Source of the DNA: Spirochaetota bacterium | GTDB lineage: Bacteria; Spirochaetota; UBA4802; UBA5550 | Assembly: GCA_003246895.1 (NCBI GenBank) | Contig: QKCL01000022.1 | Span: 1 to 64,000 of the forward strand | Reading direction: 5' to 3' | DNA length: 64,000 nucleotides | Notes under the pieces: model-generated | What the model saw: the letters and a program-made list of their open reading frames with translations, nothing else | Database searches by the model: none | What the model was told of the DNA's origin: nothing | Part shown: positions 45,212 through 54,286 of the stretch, one piece after another | Layout of the letters: each line of letters begins with the position of its first letter | How positions within the stretch are numbered: position 1 is the stretch's first letter | Position numbers and translations under genes: made by a program

Positions 45212-46389
45212 AATGCAGCAATAAGTACAGTTTCCAGCTCGCTTACCGAAAGCGGGCGTGGAGTGTTCTTTATGAATGGGTATGTTGATGCCAGTTCTGC
45301 TATGCCTCTGAATTGACTCTGTGATACTTTAAACTGTGATAGCCTTTGCGGTATGTCCAGGTCGCTTTCAAGTTTTCTTACTGCCTCAACCGCCTTAATC
45401 GCAGCTTCAATTACTGTTATTTCCCGTACTTCCTCCCCCATGACCTTTGACATCTGAACATATTTTCCAGGAGATGTTGTAAGATTATATTCCATAATAT
45501 GCGGTATGATCATAGCTACAGCAGTGTCGACTTCTATTTCAGTTTTTGATGATATTGCAAGAGCAAGTGCCAGGGAAACTGAAAGGAAAGATACTGAAAA
45601 TGAAATGCCGCTCATTATTGAAGCAGTGGACAGGTAGACTTTAGGTACAATGTTTTGCGGTTCCTTGAATGCTACTGGTAAATTTCTGAAGATAAGGTCG
45701 ATTGATTTTAGTGCATATGTGTTGATGATGTCATTATTTTGTGTTGAGATTACAGATTCTGTTGCCAGTGCCATTGAGCTGATTGATGTTTTTAGAATTC
45801 TCATCTCTGAAGCCTGGAGGCTCAATTCAGGGTCGGCTATTGTAGCCTTTGGGTATAATTCAAGATTATAATATACTCTATTGTTCAGATCCTGTATATC
45901 CTTGATGTAAAAAATAGGAGATATCTCAAATCCAAAAGCCGGATAGGCAGGCATTGTAATAAGATTAATTGGAGGATTCGGCAAATTTTCAACGTCAAAT
46001 ATGTTATATGCAAAAATATAATTGGAACCAAGGAGCGAAATTATTTTAGATGCATTCAGTGAATTCACTCCCCCAAATCCTATTATTACGTCGGATTTTG
46101 TTTTTTTTACGAAGGAAACTGCTTCATCTATTTCTTCTGTGTTTGGAAATTCTGAAAGTTCATCATATATTATGCAGCCTAATCCAGCATTTTTGAGTGA
46201 ATTGTATATATTAAGAAGTGTTTCGCTGTATATTTCAAAATCTTTGTTTGTTGTAATGAATACTATTCGTTTTCCGTATCTGGACACAATTTCTGCAGTA
46301 TTATTGCTTATGCTTTGTTTTATGAATATTTCGGTTGGCAGGTGAAATTCAGGCAAAATATTACTGTTCAATTGTTTATCCCTGATCAT
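45208..46389 (-). CDS. Iron-dependent alcohol dehydrogenase fold protein lacking metal ligands
   Basis: The 393-aa product follows the layout of iron-containing alcohol dehydrogenases: a Rossmann-like half with GFGGVNSLNASK in place of GGGSxxDxAK, then ADPELSLQ and an all-helical half. The ligand sites appear lost. The segment normally reading GxDAxxHxxE reads SSMALATESV. The two-histidine region (FSxxxxGxxHAxAH) reads FSVSFLSVSLALAL. The HG of the fourth site reads VD. If so, the fold is kept but iron-dependent catalysis is not expected. It is transcribed opposite cheW, downstream of flgM. Confidence 0.7.
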   Translation of the reverse strand: MIRDKQLNSNILPEFHLPTEIFIKQSISNNTAEIVSRYGKRIVFITTNKDFEIYSETLLNIYNSLKNAGLGCIIYDELSEFPNTEEIDEAVSFVKKTKSDVIIGFGGVNSLNASKIISLLGSNYIFAYNIFDVENLPNPPINLITMPAYPAFGFEISPIFYIKDIQDLNNRVYYNLELYPKATIADPELSLQASEMRILKTSISSMALATESVISTQNNDIINTYALKSIDLIFRNLPVAFKEPQNIVPKVYLSTASIMSGISFSVSFLSVSLALALAISSKTEIEVDTAVAMIIPHIMEYNLTTSPGKYVQMSKVMGEEVREITVIEAAIKAVEAVRKLESDLDIPQRLSQFKVSQSQFRGIAELASTYPFIKNTPRPLSVSELETVLIAAF

Positions 46390-46405
46390 AAAAAATATAA
46401 ATAAA

Positions 46406-46436
46406 AAAAGCGGACATAGTGTATATCTCCGCTTTT
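46406..46436 (-). terminator. Terminator after flgM
   Basis: On the minus strand AAAAGCGGA and TCCGCTTTT pair across a 13-base loop and run on as TTTTTTTAT. It separates flgM from the iron-ADH-like gene. Confidence 0.7.
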
Positions 46437-46470
46437 AAATATGAAACAAAAAGTTCAAATCAGTTCAGAA

Positions 46471-46761
46471 CTATTTTAAGAGAAAATCGGCTATTTTTTC
46501 GGCAACTTTTTCAAGCATCTGGTTATTGTCAAAATCGTAAGTACCATTCTGGATTCTTGCTTTGAGTTCCTTGACTCTTTCAACTCGTATATCAGGAGTC
46601 TCCTTAATAAGCTGGGAAGTCTTGGCTATTTCAGCAGCCTGTTTCCCTTCATTGGATATCTGAATAGAGTCAGTTTTCCCAGTTTCTTTTTTAGCAGAGA
46701 CAGCCTTGTTCTTTTTTGTCTCTGTTATGTTATTGATGTTGCCAATCTTATCAATTACCAT
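46471..46761 (-). CDS. flgM: Anti-sigma-28 factor FlgM
   Basis: FlgM binds and inhibits FliA until it is exported through the finished hook. The 96-aa product has the disordered N-terminus with a DSIQISNEGKQAAEI segment and the FliA-binding C-terminus (PDIRVERVKELKARIQNGTYDFDNNQMLEKVAEKI), typical of the family. A sigma-28-type promoter lies upstream, so FlgM would be made under the factor it controls. Confidence 0.93.
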   Translation of the reverse strand: MVIDKIGNINNITETKKNKAVSAKKETGKTDSIQISNEGKQAAEIAKTSQLIKETPDIRVERVKELKARIQNGTYDFDNNQMLEKVAEKIADFLLK

Positions 46762-46781
46762 TTTAATAACCCTTATTCATT

Positions 46782-46817
46782 GTAATATATATATCGGTAA
46801 TTTTTGTCAAATCTTTA
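46782..46817 (-). promoter_or_regulatory. Overlapping sigma-28-type and sigma-70-type promoters of flgM
   Basis: On the minus strand TAAA (46817-46814), 15 bases and ACCGATAT (46798-46791) match the sigma-28 consensus TAAA-N15-GCCGATAA at 10 of 12 positions. TTGACA (46810-46805), 17 bases and TATTAC (46787-46782) give a sigma-70 match in the same place. The start codon is 20-30 bases downstream. Confidence 0.6.
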
Positions 46818-46849
46818 ATTAAATTATCAAACTTTATGATAAATGTCTT

Positions 46850-47935
46850 TTAAAAATAGAGTCCGAAGCCGAATTGTCCACCTACAAGGTACAAATTTTT
46901 ATCCTTGTAGAAAACTTGTCTGTAGACCCCTCCGATCTTGAAATATGCAGACTTCATATTATAGGACAGATCAAGGGAAGTTGACATATATGGGTCCCAG
47001 GAGGACTCCTCTCCTGAAGGTGCAGTGAATGGCTCACTGCTGTCTATAAATACTTTAGTATTGGCAATTCCGCCTGAAACTGTACAGTCAATTGAAATAT
47101 TGCTGTTTCCGGGCTGGATTTTAAAAATAAGCCCAAGTGTATATGCCTGGTAGCTTAATTCAAGATAACTGGTGGTATCCTTGTTGTCAGAATTTGTTTC
47201 CAGATAATCAAAAGCCATTTTAAGACCAAAATTTTTATTCAGATTATATGTGATTCCTGGACTTATGAAGTATGTATCATTATAGGAGTTTTTATATTCT
47301 CCCAGAATTTTAACATAACCTGCTTCAATGCCCAGGGAAATATTTCTTAAGGGACCAAATAGCGGGGCAATGGGGGATGGCCTGAATTTTTCGGCGTTTA
47401 ATTTATTTATTTCTGCAATGTGGCTATTTAAACCGGATGCTATAGATTCTGTAACTTTTCTGAAAAAAACACCTGTTTCGTCAGTGGTAACTGTAAATGT
47501 TCTTTTCTCTAAGCCCCTGGTGTCAAATATGGTTACCGAAATTTCAATATTATCTTTATTGATGGTACAAATCCCGCTCACCAAAAAGTTCACCAGCTCA
47601 GTTTTGCCGGAGTGGAGTAGAGTCTTTTTGGTTTTAGCTGAATCCTCATCGATTTCAAGATAATTCAGTTTTCGTATTACATCATAGCCGTATTCTTTTG
47701 AAAGCGATTTAAAAACAGACTGCGGTATGATAAACGAATAGTATTCAAAGTTTTTATTTGTTATTTCCGGGCTTTCAGGTTTTTTCTCTGTTGTAGTTTC
47801 AATATTTTTAATGACCTTGAAGTTATAAACGGCAATTCTGTCTGGCTCATTGACATTCTTCTTCGCATAAAGATCTGAGGAAATTGCCAGCAGAATTAAA
47901 ATTATTAAATATTGTATCTTGATAACAGTTTTCAT
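46850..47935 (-). CDS. Exported protein with C-terminal beta-barrel-like region, 361 aa
   Basis: The product has a signal peptide (LIILILLAISSDLYA), an N-terminal periplasmic domain of about 190 residues (RIAVYNFKVI, FLVSGICTI, ISVTIFDTRG), and a C-terminal region with repeated amphipathic strands (SLGIEAGYVKILGEY, LDLSYNMKSAYFKIGG, FGFGLYF). It ends in Phe, as outer-membrane barrels do. It is probably an outer-membrane protein with a soluble domain; the name and role cannot be assigned. Confidence 0.65.
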   Translation of the reverse strand: MKTVIKIQYLIILILLAISSDLYAKKNVNEPDRIAVYNFKVIKNIETTTEKKPESPEITNKNFEYYSFIIPQSVFKSLSKEYGYDVIRKLNYLEIDEDSAKTKKTLLHSGKTELVNFLVSGICTINKDNIEISVTIFDTRGLEKRTFTVTTDETGVFFRKVTESIASGLNSHIAEINKLNAEKFRPSPIAPLFGPLRNISLGIEAGYVKILGEYKNSYNDTYFISPGITYNLNKNFGLKMAFDYLETNSDNKDTTSYLELSYQAYTLGLIFKIQPGNSNISIDCTVSGGIANTKVFIDSSEPFTAPSGEESSWDPYMSTSLDLSYNMKSAYFKIGGVYRQVFYKDKNLYLVGGQFGFGLYF

Positions 47936-47990
47936 AATCAGAAGAAAGATTACTGCATAGGCGGGGTCATGTCAATGTTTTTTCAGATAC

Positions 47991-49181
47991 TCATGTCGAG
48001 TATTCTGCATTTATTCTGACATAGTCGTAGGAAATGTCAGACGTAAGCATCCTGGAACAGTGGTGTCCAAGGCCTATATCTACAGTCACTGTGTAGAATT
48101 TTTTTTCAAGTATTTCGCTGAGGTTTTCAGCTGAATAATTTAATGGAGTACCGTTCTGAAAGATTACAGTATTATCGAAATGTATTGATAGACAATTTTC
48201 ATCTAATTCAGCACCTGAATATCCTGCAGCACAGGCAATCCTTCCCCAGTTGGGGTCTTTTCCGAAAATTGCGGTTTTTACCAGTAATGACTCCGAAATG
48301 GAACGGGCGATGATTTCTGCATCTTTGTCGGAAGCGGCATTTATTACATTTATTTCAACAACATGATTTACTCCTTCACCGTCTTCAACGATCTGGTATG
48401 ACAGATCTGAAAGAATCATTCCCAGGGCTTCACTGAAGGATTCCAGGTCTTCTCTGGATGTTAGATAGCTTTCTGATCGAGGAGAAAGAATAGTGGCTGT
48501 ATCATTGGTTGATGTATCTCCGTCAATGGTGAGAGAGTTAAATGAGCTTTTTATCTTATCGGCAAAAATTCTGTCAAGGTCTGTTTTTGCCACAGGGGCA
48601 TCTGTTAAAATAAATGATAAAAGTGTAGCCATGTTAGGTGCAATCATGCCGGCCCCCTTTGCTGTTCCCGCAATCGTATATTGACCCATGCTGGTTTCAA
48701 ACCTCATGGCAGTATATTTGGGTTTTGTGTCGGTTGTCATTATGGCTTCGGAAATTCTGGCTCCTTCATTAACAGATAAACCAGAAAGAAGTTTTTCATG
48801 GGACTGAAGCATCTTTTCAACCGGCAGTTGGTGTCCGATTATGCCAGTAGAGGCAATGAGTATCTGACTCGTGTCAATCCCGGTTTTCGCTGCAATATCG
48901 TCAGAAAGCTGTACGGCATTTTCTTCACCTGCGCTTCCTGTGCATGCATTGGCATTAGTTGCGTTTATAAGGATCGCCCTGACCGGGTTGTTTATCCTTG
49001 ATTTCGAAATTTTTACAGGAGCAGCCTTTATCTTGTTGGTCGTGAATACTGCAGAGGCATTGCAGTCGTGGTCGGCCATTATTAATGAGTAATCCAGACG
49101 GTTTTTATATCTTATCTGGCATTCAATATTTGAAAATCTGTACCCTGGTACAAGTTCAAGACCGCCATTTAATTTTTCCAT
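47991..49181 (-). CDS. argJ: Glutamate N-acetyltransferase / amino-acid acetyltransferase ArgJ
   Basis: ArgJ transfers acetyl between N-acetylornithine and glutamate in arginine synthesis. The 396-aa product self-cleaves before Thr186 in IAPNMATLLSF. Other motifs are LINATNANACTGS and NWGRIACAAGYSGAEL. Length is normal. No other arginine genes are nearby. Confidence 0.96.
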   Translation of the reverse strand: MEKLNGGLELVPGYRFSNIECQIRYKNRLDYSLIMADHDCNASAVFTTNKIKAAPVKISKSRINNPVRAILINATNANACTGSAGEENAVQLSDDIAAKTGIDTSQILIASTGIIGHQLPVEKMLQSHEKLLSGLSVNEGARISEAIMTTDTKPKYTAMRFETSMGQYTIAGTAKGAGMIAPNMATLLSFILTDAPVAKTDLDRIFADKIKSSFNSLTIDGDTSTNDTATILSPRSESYLTSREDLESFSEALGMILSDLSYQIVEDGEGVNHVVEINVINAASDKDAEIIARSISESLLVKTAIFGKDPNWGRIACAAGYSGAELDENCLSIHFDNTVIFQNGTPLNYSAENLSEILEKKFYTVTVDIGLGHHCSRMLTSDISYDYVRINAEYST

Positions 49182-49338
49182 GATATAATCCCTGATAGTT
49201 TTATTAAAACATTATTTCAGGAGCCTGTAATTCTTCAACACAATTTTAGGTCAAAACAGAGAGTGATTATTTTAAAATATTATTGACTGCTGGCGGCTGA
49301 GTTGATATTATCAGATAATTTCTCTGGATGGCAAAAAA

Positions 49339-49671
49339 TTGAAAATAGAGATTATAAAAAAGAAAGATATTGTTGTTATAAAAATACCAAAGTATTTTTT
49401 TATCGGGAATATTGTAGAGGTTGAGGAGATCTGGAACCAGATTCTGACCGAAGCTCCAAAAACAGTGGGGTTTGATTTTCAGCAGGTTGAGTTCATTGAT
49501 TCTTCCGCAATTGGTACACTTGTTAAATTTTATAATATTTCAGTGAAAAACAATTTTGAAATGCATATATTTTCCCTGGGAAATGATATAAGGAAAATAT
49601 TTGAAACGACTAAAATAGACAGAGTTATGTCCGTGCTGGGCAAAGAGGAATTTGAAAGTTTATATTCATAA
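49339..49671 (+). CDS. STAS-domain protein (anti-anti-sigma factor type)
   Basis: The 110-aa product is a single STAS domain with the phosphorylatable serine region FIDSSAIGTLVKFY, as in SpoIIAA/RsbV. Such proteins release a sigma factor or regulate enzymes by phosphorylation. No partner kinase is adjacent. The start is a TTG with a poor ribosome site. It overlaps the next gene by 20 bases. Confidence 0.8.
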   Translation: MKIEIIKKKDIVVIKIPKYFFIGNIVEVEEIWNQILTEAPKTVGFDFQQVEFIDSSAIGTLVKFYNISVKNNFEMHIFSLGNDIRKIFETTKIDRVMSVLGKEEFESLYS

Positions 49672-50158
49672 AAGAAAACTGAAAGAATATAATGTGAATC
49701 TACTTATAACCCTTACAACGCTTTTTATCGTTACATCATGTACTCCCCCTGCAAAACTGTATAGAGGTAATTTTTCCGGATCCGGAGGCGGGGATCGTAT
49801 AGTACAGACTGCAAGGAAATTTATCGGCGTAAGATACAGGTACGGGGGCAATGATCCCAGGGGATTTGACTGTTCAGGATTTTCAAATTATGTCTATAAA
49901 AAGAACAGAATAGGAATACCCAGAAGTGCCACTGAACAGTTTCAGTCAGGGAAGAGGGTTCCCATAAGCAGGGCAAAGCCTGGAGATCTTGTTTTTTTTA
50001 AGATTTATGGCAATAAAATTTCACATGTGGGAATCTATTTAGGAAATTATAATTTTATTCATTCTCCCAGGAGAGGCAAAACTGTATCCTGCGAAGATAT
50101 GAGAAAGGAATATTGGCGGACAAGGTATGCAGGAACTGTTACGTATCTCAGGAAGTAA
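49652..50158 (+). CDS. NlpC/P60 lipoprotein, probable peptidoglycan endopeptidase
   Basis: The 168-aa product has a lipoprotein signal (FIVTSC) and an NlpC/P60 domain with catalytic Cys in GFDCSGFSNYVY and His in KISHVGIYLG, plus IPRSATEQF. It is predicted to cut peptide bonds in peptidoglycan outside the inner membrane. The start may be TTG 49652 or GTG 49694. Confidence 0.9.
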   Translation: MKVYIHKRKLKEYNVNLLITLTTLFIVTSCTPPAKLYRGNFSGSGGGDRIVQTARKFIGVRYRYGGNDPRGFDCSGFSNYVYKKNRIGIPRSATEQFQSGKRVPISRAKPGDLVFFKIYGNKISHVGIYLGNYNFIHSPRRGKTVSCEDMRKEYWRTRYAGTVTYLRK

Positions 50159-50939
50159 GGGATTAAAGTCTCTTTCATTTTCAGTCTTAATAATTTTTAT
50201 CTCTGTTTTTGCGGGGATGAAAATTTCATTGGGGGCAGATAATTTCTGCAAGTCCGATAAGGCGGAGGCCCTGCTTAAAAAGCATGTACCCCTTGATAAA
50301 TACAGTATTATAAGCAGAAGGACTGTTGGAGATTTATGTGAAATCATAGTTGATAGTGACGGCAAGCTCCTTCCTTTCTATATTTTCGGGGATTCTGTGG
50401 TTTCCGGGGAGCTCTGGAAGGAACAGCATAATTTAAGTGCTGATTTTATAAAGAATCTTAACAGGAAAAATTTTCTTAACCTCAGGAGCAGAATCGATTC
50501 TCTTGTGGGTTTTTCCTATTCTCCTTCAAAAATCAAGAGCAGTAGGGTAATTTATATGTTTACTGAACCCTTGTGCCCTTACTGCCACGAAGCTGGTAAA
50601 CTTATCTACCAGTTATCCAATAAATACGGTTTTGTTGTGAAAATCCTTTTTTATTCTGTCCACGGCAGGGAAGGGCAGGAAAAAAGTGTGGAAGCCATAT
50701 GCAGAAACATAAATTCAAAGGGAAAATTCAATCTTGAGGAGTATAACAGGCTTGAATGGCGTGAAAAGAAGATAGCTCCTGTTAACAAGTGCAAAAAAGG
50801 TGAGAATCTTGTGTCGGAAGTTGAAAAACTGTCTCCTGTACTCCGGATTGACGGGGTTCCTCTTATTTATAATGATCTTGGCGATTCCGTTGAAGGGTTT
50901 GACCCGGAAGAAATAGAGAAACTTGTTAAAGATAAATAG
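50127..50939 (+). CDS. DsbC/DsbG-like exported thioredoxin-fold protein
   Basis: The 270-aa product has an N-terminal hydrophobic segment, a region resembling the DsbC dimerisation part, and a thioredoxin fold with the active-site CPYC (FTEPLCPYCHE) and the cis-Pro of IDGVPLIY. Two more cysteines (ICRN and NKCK) lie in the helical insertion. It is predicted to isomerise or reduce disulfides in the periplasm. Its first 32 bases overlap the NlpC/P60 gene. Confidence 0.8.
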   Translation: MQELLRISGSKGLKSLSFSVLIIFISVFAGMKISLGADNFCKSDKAEALLKKHVPLDKYSIISRRTVGDLCEIIVDSDGKLLPFYIFGDSVVSGELWKEQHNLSADFIKNLNRKNFLNLRSRIDSLVGFSYSPSKIKSSRVIYMFTEPLCPYCHEAGKLIYQLSNKYGFVVKILFYSVHGREGQEKSVEAICRNINSKGKFNLEEYNRLEWREKKIAPVNKCKKGENLVSEVEKLSPVLRIDGVPLIYNDLGDSVEGFDPEEIEKLVKDK

Positions 50940-50949
50940 CCTTTGAAAT

Positions 50950-50984
50950 TTTAGTCCATTATTTCTTTACAATAATGGACTAAA
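50950..50984 (+). other. Perfect 14-bp inverted repeat downstream of the DsbC-like gene
   Basis: TTTAGTCCATTATT and AATAATGGACTAAA are separated by 7 bases. There is no T-tract following, so it may be a weak terminator or a protein-binding palindrome. It lies upstream of coaD. Confidence 0.5.
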
Positions 50985-51064
50985 GTGTAAATCCTTCCTT
51001 AATAATTCTTGACAAATTCTTATTAAAATATAATTATATATTGATATTGAAAATCTGAGGATAT

Positions 51065-51541
51065 ATGCGGATTGGGATTTATCCAGGGTCTTTTGATCCT
51101 TTGACATATGGGCATATGGATATAATTGAAAGAGCCCTTAAAGTATGTGATAAACTTGTTGTTGGTATACTTTTAAACAGTTCCAAGAATAATCTTTTTT
51201 CTCTGGATGAGAGAGTGGAAATTCTAAGGCACTGTTGTCGTGAATATGAAAATGTAGAAGTAATGTCTTTCGGTGGTCTGCTGACTGATTATTGCAAAAA
51301 ACATAAAATAAACTGTATTATTAGAGGTCTCAGAGCTGTAAGTGATTTTGAATATGAAATCACGCTGGCCTCCATAAACAGGCGACTTGCACCGGATGTG
51401 GATACTGTTTTTCTCATGGCCCGTGACGAGAACCTTTTTGTTTCTTCGAGCGTGGTAAGGGAGGTATCCAGATACAATGGTGATATATCAACACTCGTCC
51501 CCCCCCATGTAGCTGAAAAGCTGAAAGCTAAATTCTCGTGA
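51065..51541 (+). CDS. coaD: Phosphopantetheine adenylyltransferase
   Basis: CoaD makes dephospho-CoA from phosphopantetheine and ATP. The 158-aa product has the nucleotidyltransferase motif GSFDPLTYGHMDII, the IIRGLRAVSDFEYE segment and the VSSSVVREV motif (usual ISSTxVRE). Length and motifs are normal. AGGAT precedes the ATG. Confidence 0.96.
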   Translation: MRIGIYPGSFDPLTYGHMDIIERALKVCDKLVVGILLNSSKNNLFSLDERVEILRHCCREYENVEVMSFGGLLTDYCKKHKINCIIRGLRAVSDFEYEITLASINRRLAPDVDTVFLMARDENLFVSSSVVREVSRYNGDISTLVPPHVAEKLKAKFS

Positions 51542-51639
51542 TTGTTCTGCGTAACTTAATCTCAATATCTTAATTTAATTTTGAAACAAAGATCAGGTTT
51601 GTTAACCTGATAACTAAACGTTTTAAGGGGGACTTAAAA

Positions 51640-53169
51640 ATGATAACAATCGTTTTAGCCGTATCTCTCCCTGTTGCTGGAATTTTAGGATATGCCCTGC
51701 GTGCCTATTTTGGAAAAATAAAGTTAAATTCAGCAGAGGCCAGATCTCATAGAATCGTTCAGGATGCTTTAAAGGAAGCTGAAAATAAAAGAAAAGAATT
51801 GCTCATAGAGGCAAAGGATCAGCTACTGAAAGAGAAGAATCTTCTTGAGAAGGAGATGAGGGAACGAAGACAGGAGCTTCAGGGTGTTGAAAAGAGGCTT
51901 TTTCAGAAAGAGGAAACTATTGACACTAAACTTGATGATATCCAGAAGCAGGAAAAGGTCCTGGAAGTAAGAGAACAGGAAGCCAGAGAAAAAGAGGATG
52001 AACTCCGTTCTGAGTTTGAAAATCACAGAAAGGAGCTCGAGAGAATCGCAGGAATGACTGCGGATGAAGCAAAGGATGTTTTGCTCAAGAATGTCGAGAA
52101 TGAAACAAAACTCGATATTTCAAAAATGATAAACAAGATAGAAGAAGAGGCCAGAAGAACTGCGGATAAAAAAGCCAAGGAACTGATAGTTTCCGCGCTT
52201 CAGAGGAACGCCTCGGAATATACATCTGAGAATACCGTTACAACAGTATCCCTGCCTTCGGATGAAATGAAGGGCCGGATAATAGGAAGAGAGGGGCGTA
52301 ATATAAGAACTCTCGAAAACCTGACCGGCGTCGACATGATAATTGATGATACACCGGAGGTTGTGGTTATTTCCGGATTTGATCCTGTAAGGAGAGAAAT
52401 TGCAAGATTATCCCTTGAGAGGCTGATCCAGAACGGAAGGATTCATCCTGCCAGAATTGAAGAGGTAGTTGAAAGGGTCACAAAGGAAATAGAGGAGACC
52501 ATGCTTGAAGAGGGGGAAAAGGCTGCGTATTCGCTGGGAATTCCGGGCCTCCACAAGGATGCTCTCTATAACATTGGAAAACTGAAATTCAGAACAAGTT
52601 ATGGACAGGATGTCCTTGCTCACAGCATAGAAGTTGCCAATCTCGCAGGGATAATGGCCTCTGAAATGAAGCTGGATGTTCAGCTTGCAAAAAGGGCAGG
52701 CCTTCTTCACGATATCGGAAAGGGAAATCTTGTTGAAGGAGAAGGCGCTCATGCTATCGTGGGCAGTGAAATGGCCAAGAAGTTCGGTGAATCTGACAAG
52801 TGTGTAAATGCCATTGCATCCCACCATAATGACAGGGATCCGGAGACATTTGAAGCAGTACTCGTTCAGGTTGCAGATGCCATATCTGCCTCAAGACCGG
52901 GAGCGAGAAGGGAATCTCTTGATACATATCTTAAGCGTCTTGAGAATATTGAAAAGATTGCCCAGGATTTTAAGGGAGTTGAAAAGACCTTTGCAATTCA
53001 GGCCGGCCGTGAACTGAGGGTAATGGTGGACAATACCCTTGTAAATGATGAAAAGGCTGAGATTATGGCAAGGGATATTGCAAAGAGAATTGAGACTGAA
53101 CTGAAATATCCGGGTATTGTAAGAGTCACGGTTATTCGTGAGACAAGAATAATTGACTACGCAAGATAA
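51640..53169 (+). CDS. rny: Ribonuclease Y
   Basis: RNase Y starts mRNA decay at the membrane. The 509-aa product has an N-terminal membrane helix (about 3-22), a long coiled coil (to about 170), a KH domain (MKGRIIGREGRNIRTLE) and an HD domain (RAGLLHDIGKG). AAGGGGG lies eight bases before the ATG. A strong terminator follows, then ymdB, a neighbour also in Bacillus. Confidence 0.96.
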   Translation: MITIVLAVSLPVAGILGYALRAYFGKIKLNSAEARSHRIVQDALKEAENKRKELLIEAKDQLLKEKNLLEKEMRERRQELQGVEKRLFQKEETIDTKLDDIQKQEKVLEVREQEAREKEDELRSEFENHRKELERIAGMTADEAKDVLLKNVENETKLDISKMINKIEEEARRTADKKAKELIVSALQRNASEYTSENTVTTVSLPSDEMKGRIIGREGRNIRTLENLTGVDMIIDDTPEVVVISGFDPVRREIARLSLERLIQNGRIHPARIEEVVERVTKEIEETMLEEGEKAAYSLGIPGLHKDALYNIGKLKFRTSYGQDVLAHSIEVANLAGIMASEMKLDVQLAKRAGLLHDIGKGNLVEGEGAHAIVGSEMAKKFGESDKCVNAIASHHNDRDPETFEAVLVQVADAISASRPGARRESLDTYLKRLENIEKIAQDFKGVEKTFAIQAGRELRVMVDNTLVNDEKAEIMARDIAKRIETELKYPGIVRVTVIRETRIIDYAR

Positions 53170-53190
53170 GTGTGAAATATATTGTATGAA

Positions 53191-53214
53191 AAGGGGCTGA
53201 AAAGCCCCTTTTTT
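53191..53214 (+). terminator. Terminator after rny
   Basis: The stem AGGGGCT/AGCCCCT closes a GAAA tetraloop and runs into TTTTTT. Confidence 0.9.
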
Positions 53215-53234
53215 ATGCAGAAAGTGCAGAGATT

Positions 53235-54011
53235 ATGAAAGAAATAAAAATTTTGGCAATTGGTGATGTTGTAGGCAGATCAGGAAGAGACATACTCGCC
53301 AGCAAGCTCCAGGGGATAAAAGACCGTGAGCGTATCGATCTGACCATTGTAAATGGAGAAAATGCTGCCGGCGGTCTTGCCATAACTCCTGAAGTTGCCC
53401 GTGAGATTTTTAAGGTCGGTGCCGATGTCATTACAACAGGGAACCATGTATGGAATAACAGGGAAATTTTAAATATACTCGATAATGAGCAGAGATTGTT
53501 GCGGCCCCACAATTATCCTCCGGGAGTGCCGGGGAATGGTGTTTATGTTGTAAACTGCAAGGGTGTCAGTGTCTGTGTAGTAAATCTTATAGGCCGTGTC
53601 ATGATGAATCCTGTGGATTGCCCATTCCGGGGATTTGATGATATCTACGAAATGTACAGGGATAAGGCTGATTGTTTTATTGTGGATTTCCATGCGGAAG
53701 CAACTTCCGAGAAACAGGCTCTTGGCTGGTACACGGACGGCAGGGCAGCAGCGGTTTTCGGCACACATACACATGTTCAGACTGCTGATGAGAGGCTCCT
53801 TCATGAAGGCACAGGCTATATCTCTGATATAGGCATGACAGGTGCAGCTGATTCTGTCATAGGCATGAAGAAAGAGGGCTCACTGAAGTTTTTTCTCACA
53901 CAGACAAGGGTGAAGTATGAACCTTCAGAAGACAACCCAAGGGTTAACGGTGTAGTTTTTGTTGTTAACAGTACCGGTGTCTGCTCAAGGATTTACAGAA
54001 TTAACGAATAG
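53235..54011 (+). CDS. ymdB: YmdB family metallophosphoesterase
   Basis: YmdB hydrolyses 2',3'-cyclic nucleotides in Bacillus and affects biofilm and motility choice. The 258-aa product shows the metal-binding motifs GDVVGRSGRD, NGENAAGG, TTGNHVWNN, VDFHAEATSEK and GTHTHVQTAD. It begins 20 bases after the rny terminator. Confidence 0.94.
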   Translation: MKEIKILAIGDVVGRSGRDILASKLQGIKDRERIDLTIVNGENAAGGLAITPEVAREIFKVGADVITTGNHVWNNREILNILDNEQRLLRPHNYPPGVPGNGVYVVNCKGVSVCVVNLIGRVMMNPVDCPFRGFDDIYEMYRDKADCFIVDFHAEATSEKQALGWYTDGRAAAVFGTHTHVQTADERLLHEGTGYISDIGMTGAADSVIGMKKEGSLKFFLTQTRVKYEPSEDNPRVNGVVFVVNSTGVCSRIYRINE

Positions 54012-54286
54012 TTTTGGCAAAGAGTAAAGAGTGGTTTACTATTCATAAACCTGTGTGAATTAATGTTGGAACCCCGGGAAAATCTCTGTTTTGCAGGTCT
54101 TAAAATCCATGAAATTTATTTTTAAAAATTATTATTGCATCAGAATGTATCTTATTTTTTATTTTCACTTCAGTACTTTTTTCTTGAGCAGGGCATGGCT
54201 GAATTGTTTTTCAGTTTATACCGGCTTAATGTTATGTAAACCGGTTATTAATTAAAATCTACACTATCACAGGGGCTGGCAATAAA

